Assembly (NCBI GenBank): GCA_902594395.1
Contig: CACJLZ010000005.1
Coordinates: forward strand, 1 to 48,437
Length of the DNA: 48,437 nucleotides
Origin: an uncultured Pelagibacteraceae bacterium
Lineage (GTDB): Bacteria; Pseudomonadota; Alphaproteobacteria; Pelagibacterales; Pelagibacteraceae
Reading direction: 5' to 3'
Of this stretch, positions 1 to 10,641 are shown piece by piece. How positions within the stretch are numbered: position 1 is the first letter of the stretch; each line of letters opens with the position of its first letter. Position numbers and translations under genes: made by a program. The notes beneath the pieces were generated by a model, which was not told the origin of the DNA, ran no database searches, and saw nothing but the letters and a program-made list of their open reading frames with translations.

Positions 1-237
1 ATTAAGGTATCAATCAGCGGAAGATTAGGTGGAAATGAAATTGCACGGACAGAATGGCTAAGAGATGGCAGTATCCCATCACACACATTGAGGGCAGATA
101 TTGATTACGCTGAAGCTGAAGCATTAACTACATATGGCATAATCGGAATTAAAGTTTGGATTTATAAAGGTGAGGTTTTTGCTAAAGAATTTAGTCAGGA
201 AACTAATAAAGTAATTTTAAAAGAAAGTAAGGGTTAA
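1..237 (+). CDS. rpsC: 30S ribosomal protein S3, C-terminal part (5' truncated by window edge)
   Basis: Frame 1 translation [60 protein letters not shown]... to taa at 235-237; directly upstream of rplP. Confidence 0.96.
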   Translation: MKVSISGRLGGNEIARTEWLRDGSIPSHTLRADIDYAEAEALTTYGIIGIKVWIYKGEVFAKEFSQETNKVILKESKG

Positions 238-238
238 A

Positions 239-649
239 ATGCTACAACCGGTAAGAACAAAATGGAGAAAAGCACATAAAGGGAGAATTCATGGTAATGC
301 TACCAGAGCAAACTTTATTAATTACGGCGCTTATGCACTTAAGGCATTAACTCCTGATCGTGTGACTGGTAAACAAATTGAGGCTGCTAGAGTTGCATTG
401 ACGAGACATATGAAAAGGCAAGGCAGAGTTTGGACAAGGGTATTTCCTAATATACCAGTCTCAAAAAAACCAATAGAAGTTCGTATGGGTAAAGGAAAGG
501 GTTCACCAGAGTATTATGCTTGTAGAGTAAAACCTGGAAGAATACTATTTGAAGTTGATGGTGTTTCGGAACAAATTGCTAAAGAGGCTCTTTATAAAGC
601 TTCAGCTAAGCTTCCAATAAAAACAAAGACAATTAAAAGATTTTTATAA
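239..649 (+). CDS. rplP: 50S ribosomal protein L16
   Basis: [37 protein letters not shown]; syntenic. Confidence 0.98.
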   Translation: MLQPVRTKWRKAHKGRIHGNATRANFINYGAYALKALTPDRVTGKQIEAARVALTRHMKRQGRVWTRVFPNIPVSKKPIEVRMGKGKGSPEYYACRVKPGRILFEVDGVSEQIAKEALYKASAKLPIKTKTIKRFL

Positions 650-650
650 T

Positions 651-842
651 ATGAAAAAGCAAGAGATAAAAAAATTGACTAAAGATGAAGTTTTAAAGAA
701 TATTGATAAACTTAAAAAAGATTTATTCAATTTTAGATTTCAGAAGATTAATTCTCAGGTAACAAACCCTGCTAAAATTAGTGAAACAAAAAAAACAATT
801 GCAAGATTAAAAACTAAACTTAAAGGAACATTGAATGCCTAA
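651..842 (+). CDS. rpmC: 50S ribosomal protein L29
   Basis: Small basic protein, L29 motif LFNFRFQ...[13 protein letters not shown]; position between L16 and S17. Confidence 0.96.
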   Translation: MKKQEIKKLTKDEVLKNIDKLKKDLFNFRFQKINSQVTNPAKISETKKTIARLKTKLKGTLNA

Positions 843-1071
843 AAAAGTTTTAACTGGAATAGTTGTTAGTGACAAACCCAATAAAACAATAACAGTTTTA
901 ATTGAGAGAAGATATTCTCATCCTGTTTTAAAAAAAATTATTAAAGTTAAAAAGAAATACAATGCACATGATGAAAATAATGAATATAAAAATGGTGATA
1001 AGGTTTCGATAATTGAAAGTAGGCCTTACTCAAAAAATAAGAGATTCAAAGTTATGGAGAATTTAAAATAA
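835..1071 (+). CDS. rpsQ: 30S ribosomal protein S17
   Basis: [44 protein letters not shown]. Confidence 0.97.
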   Translation: MPKKVLTGIVVSDKPNKTITVLIERRYSHPVLKKIIKVKKKYNAHDENNEYKNGDKVSIIESRPYSKNKRFKVMENLK

Positions 1072-1439
1072 TGATACAAGTTCAAACTGAATTACAGGTT
1101 GCTGATAATACCGGTGCAAAAAAAATTGAGTGCATCAAAGTTTTAGGGGGTTCAAAAAGGAGATATGCAAGTATAGGAGATACAATTGTGATTGCAGTTA
1201 AAGAAGCAATACCAAAAGGTAAAGTTAAAAAAGGCTCTGTTCATAAAGCTGTGGTTGTTAGAGTTAAGAAAGGTATCCATAGAGATGATGGATCAAAAGT
1301 AAAATTTGATAACAATGCTGCAGTTTTAGTTGATGATAAAGGCGAACCAGTGGGAACAAGAATATTTGGTCCAGTAACGAGAGAGCTTAGAACAAGAGGT
1401 CAAATGAAAATAATTTCTTTAGCTCCAGAGGTAATTTAA
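1071..1439 (+). CDS. rplN: 50S ribosomal protein L14
   Basis: [40 protein letters not shown]. Confidence 0.98.
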   Translation: MIQVQTELQVADNTGAKKIECIKVLGGSKRRYASIGDTIVIAVKEAIPKGKVKKGSVHKAVVVRVKKGIHRDDGSKVKFDNNAAVLVDDKGEPVGTRIFGPVTRELRTRGQMKIISLAPEVI

Positions 1440-1687
1440 TGATTAAAAAAGGTTTGAAAGTAAAAATTTTATCAGGAAAAGACAAATCCAAAGAAGGTGA
1501 AATTATAGAAATTGATAGAGCGAATAATAGAGCAAAAGTAAAAGATTTGAATATGATTAAAAAACACGTGAAAACGACGAAGGAAAAAAAAGGTGGAATT
1601 TTTTCAAAAGAAAATTTTATTCACATTTCGAATTTAAAATTGATTGAGGAACTAAAAAAAAATAAAAAAACTGTAGCTAAAAAATAA
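1439..1687 (+). CDS. rplX: 50S ribosomal protein L24 (short, 82 aa)
   Basis: [43 protein letters not shown]; synteny. Confidence 0.95.
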   Translation: MIKKGLKVKILSGKDKSKEGEIIEIDRANNRAKVKDLNMIKKHVKTTKEKKGGIFSKENFIHISNLKLIEELKKNKKTVAKK

Positions 1688-2241
1688 TGACACCAAGATT
1701 AAAAGAACTTTATTTAAAAGAAATTCAACCAGCTTTAAAAACTCAATTTGGTTTCAAAAATTTGAATATGGGACCTAAAATTGAGAAAGTTATTTTGAAT
1801 ATGGGATTAGGCTTGGATGGAAATGACTCTAAAATATTGAAATCATGTGAGGTAGATTTAGCCAAAATCACTGGTCAAAAACCAGTAACAACGAAATTCA
1901 AAAAATCTGTAGCAAATTTTAAGACAAGAAAAGGATCAAATGCAGGATTAAAAGTTACTTTAAGAAAAAATAAAATGTACGAATTTTTAGATAGACTCGT
2001 AAATATAGCATTACCTAGAGTTAAAGATTTTAGAGGATTGTCATCAAATGGATTTGATAAGTTTGGAAATTATACATTTGGTATAAAAGAGCACATCATA
2101 TTTCCAGAGGTAAGTTTCGATAGAGCTGATAAAGTTAGAGGATTAGATGTTATAATTGTAATTTCATCATTAGATAAAGAGCATAGCTTTGCTTTATTGA
2201 ATAAAATGAATTTCCCGTTTATCAAAAAAGGAGATAACTAA
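1687..2241 (+). CDS. rplE: 50S ribosomal protein L5
   Basis: RLKELYLKEIQPALKTQFGFKNLNMGPKIEKVILNMGLG; synteny. Confidence 0.98.
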   Translation: MTPRLKELYLKEIQPALKTQFGFKNLNMGPKIEKVILNMGLGLDGNDSKILKSCEVDLAKITGQKPVTTKFKKSVANFKTRKGSNAGLKVTLRKNKMYEFLDRLVNIALPRVKDFRGLSSNGFDKFGNYTFGIKEHIIFPEVSFDRADKVRGLDVIIVISSLDKEHSFALLNKMNFPFIKKGDN

Positions 2242-2242
2242 A

Positions 2243-2548
2243 ATGGCTAAATTAAGTTCAGTAAACAAAAATAATAGAAGAATAAAACTTTCAAATAAAT
2301 TTTTTAATAAAAGATCAAAATTAAAAAAAATTATTATGGATAAAAAAATTCCTCTTGAAGAAAGATTTAAAGCGCAACAAAAACTTTCAAAATTACCAAG
2401 AAATTCTGCTAAAAACAGAGTGATGAACAGATGTCAAATAACTGGACGGCCTCATGGAGTTTATAGAAAATTAAAGATATCAAGAATTGCATTAAGACAA
2501 CTTGGATTACAAGGAAAAATACCAGGTTTAGTAAAATCGAGTTGGTAG
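2243..2548 (+). CDS. rpsN: 30S ribosomal protein S14 (about 101-aa form)
   Basis: C-terminal RNRCQITGRPHGVYRKLKISRIALRQLGLQGKIPGLVKSSW. Confidence 0.98.
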   Translation: MAKLSSVNKNNRRIKLSNKFFNKRSKLKKIIMDKKIPLEERFKAQQKLSKLPRNSAKNRVMNRCQITGRPHGVYRKLKISRIALRQLGLQGKIPGLVKSSW

Positions 2549-2560
2549 AAAGGAAATATT

Positions 2561-2956
2561 ATGAGTTTAAGTGACCCGATTGGAGATATGATAGCAAGAG
2601 TTAAAAATGCTCAAGCGAGATACCATAAGAAAGTAGAATTACCCTCCTCAAATTTTAAAAGTAAGATAGCTGATATATTAAAAAATGAGGGTTTTATAAA
2701 AGATTTTAAAATTTCAAGTAATGAAAATAAAAATATTTTATCTTTAGAGCTAAAATATCATTCAGGAAGCCCGGTTATAAATAATTTTGAAAGAGTCTCA
2801 AAACCAGGAAGAAGAATTTTTTCAAGCGCGGATAGTTTACCAAAAATCAATAATGGTCTAGGTATAGCAATTTTATCAACACCGAAAGGAGTTATGACTG
2901 ACATTGATGCTAGAAAGCAAAGAGTTGGTGGCGAAATAATTTGTAAGGTTTTTTAA
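2561..2956 (+). CDS. rpsH: 30S ribosomal protein S8
   Basis: MSLSDPIGDMIARVKNAQARYHKKVELPSSNFK... STPKGVMTDIDARKQRVGGEIICKVF. Confidence 0.98.
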   Translation: MSLSDPIGDMIARVKNAQARYHKKVELPSSNFKSKIADILKNEGFIKDFKISSNENKNILSLELKYHSGSPVINNFERVSKPGRRIFSSADSLPKINNGLGIAILSTPKGVMTDIDARKQRVGGEIICKVF

Positions 2957-2958
2957 TT

Positions 2959-3498
2959 ATGTCAAAAATAGGTAAAATAAACATTTCTATTCCCGAAAAA
3001 GTTAAAGTCGCAATTGCAGGAAACATTTTAAATATAGAGGGTCCCTTAGGTAAAAAATCTTTAAATATTGATTTAGAAGTTTTTAATATAGATATTAAAG
3101 ATGGAAAGGAAATATCCTTGAAACCAAAAAAAATTGACAAGAATACAAAGAGATTATGGGGAATGAATCGTAGCCTAATAAATAATGCAGTTATTGGCTC
3201 TGCAAAAGGATATGAAAAAACTTTAGAGCTAGTTGGTGTAGGATATCGAGCGGCACTAAAAGGCAACCAATTGAATTTGCAATTAGGCTATAGTCATGAT
3301 GTAAATTATGATATTCCAGATGGTATAAAAATTTCAGTAGAGAAACAAACAACATTAAAAATAACAGGTTTTGACAAGCAACTAGTTGGTTCGGTGGTGT
3401 CTAAAATTAAAACATTTAGAAAGATCGAGCCTTATAAAGGAAAAGGGATTAGAGAAAAGGGTCAATATATTTTGAAAAAAGAAGGAAAGAAAAAATAA
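2959..3498 (+). CDS. rplF: 50S ribosomal protein L6
   Basis: [35 protein letters not shown]... [23 protein letters not shown]. Confidence 0.98.
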   Translation: MSKIGKINISIPEKVKVAIAGNILNIEGPLGKKSLNIDLEVFNIDIKDGKEISLKPKKIDKNTKRLWGMNRSLINNAVIGSAKGYEKTLELVGVGYRAALKGNQLNLQLGYSHDVNYDIPDGIKISVEKQTTLKITGFDKQLVGSVVSKIKTFRKIEPYKGKGIREKGQYILKKEGKKK

Positions 3499-3854
3499 TG
3501 AAACTTAATACAAGTACTAGAAAAAAATTTAGAGTTACTAATAGACTCAAAAAATTTGCTAAAGCTGGAAGATTTAGATTAAGTATTTTTAGATCATCAA
3601 AGAATATTTCAGCTCAGATTATAGATGATACAAAAAATGTTACATTATTGTCAGCCTCTTCAGTTGAAAAAGATATAAAAGAATCTAAAACAAAAAATAA
3701 ATCTGAGCTTTCTAAAATTGTTGCAGAAAAATTAGCAAAAAAGGCACAAGAAAAAAAAATTAGCAAAATTTATTTTGATAGAGGTATCTATAAATATCAT
3801 GGAAGAATAAAAATTTTTGCTGAAACATTAAGAAAAAATGGGATGGACTTTTAA
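3498..3854 (+). CDS. rplR: 50S ribosomal protein L18
   Basis: [19 protein letters not shown]...[27 protein letters not shown]. Confidence 0.97.
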   Translation: MKLNTSTRKKFRVTNRLKKFAKAGRFRLSIFRSSKNISAQIIDDTKNVTLLSASSVEKDIKESKTKNKSELSKIVAEKLAKKAQEKKISKIYFDRGIYKYHGRIKIFAETLRKNGMDF

Positions 3855-3856
3855 TT

Positions 3857-4372
3857 ATGGAAAATTTTAAAGATAAAAAAAATGATGATATTTTAGAAAA
3901 ATTAGTTCACATTAATAGAATTACTAAAGTTGTTAAAGGTGGAAGAAGATTTGGTTTTTCAGCTCTTGTAGTTGTAGGTAATCAAGCAGGAAAAATTGGA
4001 ATCGCCCATGCTAAAGCTAAACAAGTTCCAGATGCTATTAAAAAGGCAAACGAAATTGCGAGAAGAAAATTAATTCATATACCATTAAGGGAAGGTAGAA
4101 CTATTCACCATGATGTAAAAGCTAAGGATGGATCTGGTAGAATAGTTTTAAGGTCTGCTTCAAAGGGTACAGGTATTATAGCTGGTGGTCCAGTAAGAGC
4201 TGTTTGTGAAGTTTTAGGAGTTAAGGACATAGTTGCAAAATCTATGGGAACATCAAATGCTCATAATGTTATAAGAGCAACCATTAAAGCTTTGATGAAA
4301 CAAAACTCACCTAAACAAATATCATCGATTAGAAATAAAAAAATTTCTGAAATAGTTGAAAAAAGAGGATAA
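3857..4372 (+). CDS. rpsE: 30S ribosomal protein S5
   Basis: VHINRITKVVKGGRRFGFSALVVVGNQAGKIGIAHAKAKQVPDAIKKA. Confidence 0.98.
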   Translation: MENFKDKKNDDILEKLVHINRITKVVKGGRRFGFSALVVVGNQAGKIGIAHAKAKQVPDAIKKANEIARRKLIHIPLREGRTIHHDVKAKDGSGRIVLRSASKGTGIIAGGPVRAVCEVLGVKDIVAKSMGTSNAHNVIRATIKALMKQNSPKQISSIRNKKISEIVEKRG

Positions 4373-4824
4373 TGATTAAATTAAATAACAGGCCAAAATT
4401 AAATAAATCTAAAATTAGAGTTGGTCGAGGAATAGGCTCCGGCAAAGGTAAAACTTCTGGTAGAGGTGTTAAAGGTCAGAAATCAAGATCTGGAGTTGCT
4501 ATTAAAAGTTTTGAAGGTGGTCAAATGCCACTGTATAGAAGATTACCAAAAAGAGGATTCAATCCAATTGATACACAAAAAATTGCAATTTTAAATTTAG
4601 ATAAAATTCAATCTTATATAAATAAAAAAACAATAAGTACTAGCGAAGTTTTGAATTCATCCTCTCTAAAAAAACTTAAGTTGATAAATAAAAATACAAA
4701 AAAACTTAAAATTTTAGGGACTGGTGTAATTAAAGATAAAATAAATATAGAAGCAGATCTTGCATCAAAATCAGCGCTCGAAAAGCTTGAAAAAATTGGC
4801 GGATCAATACAACTAAAAAAATAA
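4372..4824 (+). CDS. rplO: 50S ribosomal protein L15
   Basis: KIRVGRGIGSGKGKTSGRGVKGQKSRSGVAIKSFEGGQMPLYRRLPKRGF. Confidence 0.98.
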   Translation: MIKLNNRPKLNKSKIRVGRGIGSGKGKTSGRGVKGQKSRSGVAIKSFEGGQMPLYRRLPKRGFNPIDTQKIAILNLDKIQSYINKKTISTSEVLNSSSLKKLKLINKNTKKLKILGTGVIKDKINIEADLASKSALEKLEKIGGSIQLKK

Positions 4825-4835
4825 TATCTTAATAA

Positions 4836-6116
4836 ATGAGCTCATCTTCATCAAGCAGTGATTTAAGAAACAGAGTTATATTTACTATTTTAATTTTAGC
4901 GGTGTATAGATTTGGAACTTTTGTTCCGTTACCTGGAATTGATCCAGAACAATTAAAAATTTTGATGGAGGGAAATCAAAAAGGATTACTAGGTATGTTT
5001 AATGTTTTTGCTGGTGGTGCCGTAAGTAGAATGGCAATTTTTGCACTTGGAATAATGCCATATATATCTTCGTCAATTATTGTTCAATTATTAACTGGTG
5101 TCTCTGATTATTTTAAAAATTTAAAAGCCCAGGGCGAAACAGGCCGAGCTAAAATAACTCAAATAACTAGATATGGAACTGTTTTATTAGCTACAGTTCA
5201 AGGTTATGGGTTATCGGTTGGGTTGGAGTCATCAGCTAATCTTGTTATTAACCCAGGAATATTCTTTAAAATATCAACAGTTACAACTATTGTAGCTGGA
5301 ACAATTTTTTTAATGTGGTTAGGAGAACAAATAACACAAAGAGGAATTGGAAATGGAATATCTTTAATTATTTTCGCAGGAATTGTTGCTGAAATTCCAA
5401 GAGCTTTAGTGACAACATTTGAATTAGGGCGGACTGGTGCAATATCAACTTTAATGATTATCGCAATTTTTATTTTATTAATCTTAACTATTTTATTTAT
5501 TGTCTTTATGGAAAGAGCTTTGAGAAAAATCCTGATAAATTATCCAAAAAGACAGATGGGAAACAAAATGTATGGTGGTGAGTCATCTCATTTACCTCTA
5601 AAAATTAATCAGGCAGGGGTTATACCGGCGATTTTTGCCTCTGCATTACTTTTGTTACCAGTAACATTTTCTAATTTCAATATATCTGAAAGTGAAACCT
5701 TCTTGAATCTAAGTTCTTATTTTACCCAAGGTCAACCACTTTACATGTTGCTTTACGCATCCGGTATAATATTTTTTACATTTTTTTATACTTCAATCAC
5801 ATTTAATCCTACTGAGACTGCTGATAATTTAAGAAAATATGGAGGATTTATTCCAGGTATAAGACCAGGTGAAAGTACAGCAATTTATATTGAAAACATT
5901 TTAACAAAATTAACTACAATAGGAGCCCTGTACTTAACTTTAGTTTGTTTAATGCCAGAATTTTTAATAGCAAATTATCCTATACCTTTTTATTTAGGTG
6001 GAACATCAATATTAATTGTTGTGGTAGTAGCTATAGATACAGTTACACAAATTCAAACAAGACTTATGAGCTCACAATATGAGCAATTAATTAAAAAAAC
6101 TAAATTTGGAAAATAA
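4836..6116 (+). CDS. secY: Protein translocase subunit SecY
   Basis: VYRFGTFVPLPGIDP, NPTETADNLRKYGGFIPGIRPGESTA; multi-TM; synteny after L15. Confidence 0.98.
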   Translation: MSSSSSSSDLRNRVIFTILILAVYRFGTFVPLPGIDPEQLKILMEGNQKGLLGMFNVFAGGAVSRMAIFALGIMPYISSSIIVQLLTGVSDYFKNLKAQGETGRAKITQITRYGTVLLATVQGYGLSVGLESSANLVINPGIFFKISTVTTIVAGTIFLMWLGEQITQRGIGNGISLIIFAGIVAEIPRALVTTFELGRTGAISTLMIIAIFILLILTILFIVFMERALRKILINYPKRQMGNKMYGGESSHLPLKINQAGVIPAIFASALLLLPVTFSNFNISESETFLNLSSYFTQGQPLYMLLYASGIIFFTFFYTSITFNPTETADNLRKYGGFIPGIRPGESTAIYIENILTKLTTIGALYLTLVCLMPEFLIANYPIPFYLGGTSILIVVVVAIDTVTQIQTRLMSSQYEQLIKKTKFGK

Positions 6117-6123
6117 TTAAAAA

Positions 6124-6687
6124 GTGAATTTGATATTGATAGGACCTCCTGGTGCTGGCAAAGGTACTCAGGCAAAATATTTAGTAAAGAAGTTAAAAAA
6201 TTTTCAGGTCTCGACTGGTGATATGCTAAGAGAGGAAATACAAAAAAATTCAGAAATTGGTAAAAAAATTCTTGATGATATGAGTAGTGGAAAATTTGTT
6301 CATGATAACATTGTAAATAAATTAATTGAAAATATTTTATTAGATCCAGATAAAAAAAATAGATTAATTTTCGATGGATATCCAAGATCATTATCTCAGG
6401 CAAAAAATCTTGAACATTTATTAGTAAAAACAGATCAAAAAATTGATTTTATTTTTTTTCTTAATGTTACAAAAGATACGATAATCAAAAGAATAGAACA
6501 GAGAAAAATTGTAGAAAAAAGATCAGATGATGATCTTGAAACTATTATTAAAAGATATGAAACTTATATGGAAACTACAAAGCCAGTTCTAGATTTCTAC
6601 TCTAAAAATTCAAAATTTTATGAAATAGATGGCAGTTCTAAAATAGAGGAAATAACCGCCAAAATAGACGCTTTTCTGAATGTTTAA
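6124..6687 (+). CDS. adk: Adenylate kinase (short-LID type), GTG start
   Basis: MNLILIGPPGAGKGTQAKYL P-loop; FDGYPRSLSQA; KRSDDDLET. Confidence 0.97.
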   Translation: MNLILIGPPGAGKGTQAKYLVKKLKNFQVSTGDMLREEIQKNSEIGKKILDDMSSGKFVHDNIVNKLIENILLDPDKKNRLIFDGYPRSLSQAKNLEHLLVKTDQKIDFIFFLNVTKDTIIKRIEQRKIVEKRSDDDLETIIKRYETYMETTKPVLDFYSKNSKFYEIDGSSKIEEITAKIDAFLNV

Positions 6688-6691
6688 GTCG

Positions 6692-6719
6692 TTGACTTTA
6701 AAAGATCTTCTTATATAAA
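6692..6719 (+). promoter_or_regulatory. Candidate sigma70-type promoter upstream of rpsM-rpsK-rpoA-rplQ
   Basis: TTGACT (6692-6697), 16 nt, TATAAA (6714-6719); falls in the 56-bp gap between adk and rpsM. Confidence 0.5.
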
Positions 6720-6743
6720 AGGCTGAAAATTATCACTAAATAT

Positions 6744-7127
6744 ATGGCTCGTATTGCAGGTATAAATATTCCCCAAAATAAACTTGTTCATGTGGGGTTG
6801 ACTTACATTTATGGCATTGGTGATAAATTTTCATCTCAAATATGTTCATCATTAAATATCCCAAAAGAAAAAAGGGTAAATCAACTAACAGATGAAGAAA
6901 TTTTAAAAATTAGAGAATATATTGATCAAAATTTTAAAGTTGAAGGAGATTTGAGAAGAGATTATTCATTAAGTATTAAAAGATTAATTGATCTTGCTTG
7001 TTATAGAGGATCAAGACATAGAAAAAAATTACCTGTAAGAGGACAAAGAACCAGATGTAATGCAAGGACTAGAAAAGGTAAAGCAATAGCAATTGCTGGA
7101 AAAAAATTAACTCCACTTAAAAAATAG
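6744..7127 (+). CDS. rpsM: 30S ribosomal protein S13
   Basis: [26 protein letters not shown]...[25 protein letters not shown]. Confidence 0.98.
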   Translation: MARIAGINIPQNKLVHVGLTYIYGIGDKFSSQICSSLNIPKEKRVNQLTDEEILKIREYIDQNFKVEGDLRRDYSLSIKRLIDLACYRGSRHRKKLPVRGQRTRCNARTRKGKAIAIAGKKLTPLKK

Positions 7128-7129
7128 TT

Positions 7130-7579
7130 ATGGCTAAAGTAGATAAAGTTGAAAAACAAGAACAAAAAGGTGAAAAAACTTCGGTAAAAGTTAAAAAAAG
7201 CTCTTACTCAAAGAAAAAAAAAATTAAAAAGAATATTTTAAATGGTATTGCTTATGTGCAGTCAACTTTCAATAATACAATAATTTCTATAGCTGATACT
7301 AATGGGAACGTAATTTCATGGGCTTCATCAGGTCAAAAAGGTTTTAAGGGTTCTAGAAAATCAACTCCATATGCTGCTCAAATCGCAGCTGATGCTGCTG
7401 CATCGAAAGCTTTAGAATTTGGAATGAAAACCTTATCTGTTGAAGTAAAAGGTCCAGGATCGGGTAGAGAAACAGCCCTTAGAGCTTTACAAGCTAGAGG
7501 ATTTAAGATTTTATCGATTAAAGATACAACACCAATGCCACATAATGGCACTAGACCGCCAAAAAAAAGGAGAGTTTAA
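7130..7579 (+). CDS. rpsK: 30S ribosomal protein S11 with Lys-rich N-terminal extension
   Basis: [46 protein letters not shown]...[13 protein letters not shown]-like end. Confidence 0.98.
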   Translation: MAKVDKVEKQEQKGEKTSVKVKKSSYSKKKKIKKNILNGIAYVQSTFNNTIISIADTNGNVISWASSGQKGFKGSRKSTPYAAQIAADAAASKALEFGMKTLSVEVKGPGSGRETALRALQARGFKILSIKDTTPMPHNGTRPPKKRRV

Positions 7580-8607
7580 TGGAAACTGAAAATGTAAATA
7601 TTAAAAATTGGAAATCTTTAATTAAACCATCAAAAATAGATGTTCAGATGAGTGATGATTTATCTCGTGCTAAGATAGTAGCTGAACCTCTTGAAAAAGG
7701 TTATGGTTTAACATTAGGAAATTCTTTAAGAAGAATTTTATTATCATCAATAAGAGGAGCAGCTGTAACGTCTATACAAATAGATGGCGTTTTACATGAA
7801 TTTACATCTATCAAAGGTGTGAGAGAAGATGTTACAGACATAGTGCTTAACGTTAAATCGTTAGCATTAAAATCCTCTTCTGAAGGTACAAAAAAACTTA
7901 TTTTGGATGCAAAAGGGCCAGGAGAAATAAAAGCATCTGACATTACTCCAGTTGCTGACGTAGAAATTCTTAATCCAGATTTAGTAATTTGTAATTTAGA
8001 TGAAAACACAAGTTTTCACATGGAAATGAATGTTAATACAGGAAAAGGTTATGTGCCTGCAGAATTAAATAAACCAGAGGAACCACCTTTGGGTTTGATT
8101 GCTATTGACTCATTATATAGTCCAGTTAAAAAAGTTTCTTATTCTGTAAGTACAGCTAGGGAAGGTAAGGCACTCGATTATGATAAACTTACAATGGAAG
8201 TAGAAACTGATGGTTCTATTTCAGCAGAGGATGCTGTAGCTTATTCAGCTAGAATTTTTCAAGATCAGTTAAAAATGTTCATTAATTTTGATGAGCCTGT
8301 AGAAGCTCCTATTAAAGAAGTTTCAACAGAGCCAGAATTCAATAAAAATTTATTGAGAAAAGTAGACGAATTGGAATTGTCAGTCAGATCAATGAATTGC
8401 TTAAAAAATGATAATATTATTTACATTGGTGATCTTGTCCAAAAATCTGAGGGAGAAATGTTAAGAACACCAAATTTTGGTAGAAAATCTTTAAATGAAA
8501 TAAAAGAAGTCTTGACTGGTATGTCTTTATATTTAGGGATGGAAATTCCAAATTGGCCGCCTGATAATATTGCTGAAATGTCTAAAAAACTAGAGGAAGC
8601 TATCTAA
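7579..8607 (+). CDS. rpoA: DNA-directed RNA polymerase subunit alpha
   Basis: [41 protein letters not shown]-terminal [13 protein letters not shown]-type domain. Confidence 0.98.
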   Translation: METENVNIKNWKSLIKPSKIDVQMSDDLSRAKIVAEPLEKGYGLTLGNSLRRILLSSIRGAAVTSIQIDGVLHEFTSIKGVREDVTDIVLNVKSLALKSSSEGTKKLILDAKGPGEIKASDITPVADVEILNPDLVICNLDENTSFHMEMNVNTGKGYVPAELNKPEEPPLGLIAIDSLYSPVKKVSYSVSTAREGKALDYDKLTMEVETDGSISAEDAVAYSARIFQDQLKMFINFDEPVEAPIKEVSTEPEFNKNLLRKVDELELSVRSMNCLKNDNIIYIGDLVQKSEGEMLRTPNFGRKSLNEIKEVLTGMSLYLGMEIPNWPPDNIAEMSKKLEEAI

Positions 8608-9056
8608 TGAGACATGGAATGGTCAATAAAAAGTTAAATAGGACCTCAGATCATAGAAAAGCGTTGTTAAAAAATATGCTTAATTCCTTGATAAAGTATG
8701 AGCAAATTAAAACAACATTACCAAAGGCAAAGTTTTTAAAACCACAAGCTGATAAAATTATTACATTAGGTAAGAAAGATACACTTCACAATACAAAAGC
8801 CTTAGTTTCACAGTTACAAGATATTAATTCTGCAAATAAAGTAAAAAAAACATTATCAAAAAGGTATGAAAAAAGATCAGGTGGTTATACAAGAATAATC
8901 AAAGCTGGTTTCAGATATGGTGATAATGCGCCAATGGCAATTATCGAGTTTGTAGACAGGGATGTTGAAGCTAAAAAAGTAGATAAAAAGAAAAAATCTA
9001 CTTTAAAAGAATCTGAAAAAAAAGAAGACCAAAAACCAGTCGCTGCATCAAAATAA
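8607..9056 (+). CDS. rplQ: 50S ribosomal protein L17
   Basis: [52 protein letters not shown]. Confidence 0.98.
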   Translation: MRHGMVNKKLNRTSDHRKALLKNMLNSLIKYEQIKTTLPKAKFLKPQADKIITLGKKDTLHNTKALVSQLQDINSANKVKKTLSKRYEKRSGGYTRIIKAGFRYGDNAPMAIIEFVDRDVEAKKVDKKKKSTLKESEKKEDQKPVAASK

Positions 9057-9065
9057 TATTTTTTT

Positions 9066-9983
9066 ATGTTAAAAAGTTACATCGTTGACTCAACGTGTAA
9101 TAATATGCGTATTGATAGATGGATAAGAAATACAATAGGAAGAATTCCTCAAGGTCTTATTGAAAAATCTCTAAGATTAGGAAAAATCAAAGTCAATAGA
9201 AAAAAAATAAAAAGTTCCCACAAGATAAAATCTAATGACAAAGTCGATTTTTATGACTTTAAATTTGAAAAAAGAATTCTACAAAAAAAAATAAGTTTTA
9301 ATCCTTCAAATCAAATAATCAAATCAAATGAAGATTTAATAATAGATAATAATGAAAATTTTATTGTTTTAAATAAAAGCGCTGGTATTTCTGTTCAGGG
9401 TGGAACAAAATCAAAAAAAAACTTAATTGATATATTTAAAAAAAGTGAAATTTTTTCAGATACGAAACCTTTTTCTGTTCATAGATTAGATAAAGATACA
9501 TCGGGTGTTTTTTTAATGGCTAAAAACAGAGAAACAGCACAATTATTAACATCATTGTTCAGATTGAGAAAAGTGCATAAAACTTATCTAGCGATATGTC
9601 ACGGCGAACTAGAAAAAAATGCAGGAGAATGGAATGATGATTTAGTACGTTACGATAACGGAAAAAAAATTATTGAAAAAGCAAAAACAATTTACAAAGT
9701 CATTGATAAAAATTCGAATTCTAGTCTTGTTGAAATGAAACCTATTACTGGTAGAAAACATCAATTAAGAAAACAACTTTTCAATATTGGTCACTCAATT
9801 TATGGTGATAATAAGTATAAATCTTCAATCAAAACAATAGGTATTAATAAAGAATTAATGCTTCATGCTTACGAAATAAAATTTATGATTAAAGATAAAA
9901 AATATACTTATAAAGCTTTATTGCCTGATTATTTCAAAAAATTATTAAAAACAAAAAGACTTACTTATTCAAATTTGAAATGA
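9066..9983 (+). CDS. rluC: RluC/RluD-family 23S rRNA pseudouridine synthase
   Basis: N-terminal S4-like domain plus [21 protein letters not shown] and [10 protein letters not shown]. Confidence 0.88.
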   Translation: MLKSYIVDSTCNNMRIDRWIRNTIGRIPQGLIEKSLRLGKIKVNRKKIKSSHKIKSNDKVDFYDFKFEKRILQKKISFNPSNQIIKSNEDLIIDNNENFIVLNKSAGISVQGGTKSKKNLIDIFKKSEIFSDTKPFSVHRLDKDTSGVFLMAKNRETAQLLTSLFRLRKVHKTYLAICHGELEKNAGEWNDDLVRYDNGKKIIEKAKTIYKVIDKNSNSSLVEMKPITGRKHQLRKQLFNIGHSIYGDNKYKSSIKTIGINKELMLHAYEIKFMIKDKKYTYKALLPDYFKKLLKTKRLTYSNLK

Positions 9984-10581
9984 AAATTTCAACTAATTTT
10001 TTATATAATTCTTTATATTCTTGATCTTTTATTTTTTTTAAATTAGTTACACCTTTATCTTTAACACCACATGGGATAATTGCATTATATTTTTCTAGAT
10101 TATTATTTATATTAATCGAGAAACCATGATATGCTATCCATTTACTAATTCTTACTCCAATTGCAGCAACTTTCTTGGTCCCTTCATTATCTTTGCACCA
10201 TATTCCAATATTTTCTTTATCAGAAAAACTTTTGATATTATAAAAATTTAATGTTTCTATTATTGTTTTTTCTATTATTGAAATAAAATTTCTAATATCT
10301 TTTTTTCTTTTTTTTAAGTCTATTACAAAATAACAAATTAATTGGCCTGGTCCATGATAAGTAATTTTACCACCTCTATTTGTCTCTAAAATCTTAATTG
10401 ATTTATCTAAAATATCACTCTTATTATAGCTTGTGCCTGCTGTATAAACATCTGGATGCTCTAAAGTCCAAATTAATTCATTAGATTTATTAAGATTTAC
10501 ATCTAATAATCTTTCTTCCATCATTTTTTTAGCATCCTCATAAATGACAGGTTTTTCAGACTTTTTAATTTCTATACTCAT
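9961..10581 (-). CDS. lipB: Lipoyl(octanoyl) transferase LipB
   Basis: [14 protein letters not shown]...[21 protein letters not shown]...[23 protein letters not shown]. Confidence 0.95.
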   Translation of the reverse strand: MSIEIKKSEKPVIYEDAKKMMEERLLDVNLNKSNELIWTLEHPDVYTAGTSYNKSDILDKSIKILETNRGGKITYHGPGQLICYFVIDLKKRKKDIRNFISIIEKTIIETLNFYNIKSFSDKENIGIWCKDNEGTKKVAAIGVRISKWIAYHGFSININNNLEKYNAIIPCGVKDKGVTNLKKIKDQEYKELYKKLVEIFISNLNK

Positions 10582-10641
10582 TTAAAAATTGTATTCTTTT
10601 GATTATGTATTAAAAGATCGACCTAAATAATAGGATAATTT

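Noticed and set aside
2910-3266. 118-aa minus-strand ORF antisense to rplF
   Set aside because: Shadow ORF over a confidently coding ribosomal gene; low-complexity Phe/Ile-rich translation with no recognisable domain
6053-6403. 116-aa minus-strand ORF over secY/adk
   Set aside because: Antisense of well-supported genes; composition typical of the AT-rich reverse strand
6124-6687. Adenylate kinase with apparently truncated LID domain
   Set aside because: The short LID (no Cys4 zinc motif) is a well-known variant common in alphaproteobacteria; length matches the normal short form
7701-8009. 102-aa minus-strand ORF within rpoA
   Set aside because: Shadow ORF; rpoA frame clearly coding
10582-10641. 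Possible Mg2+ riboswitch (M-box) upstream of mgtE
   Set aside because: Only about 60 nt between lipB and mgtE, too short for an M-box and with no visible conserved elements
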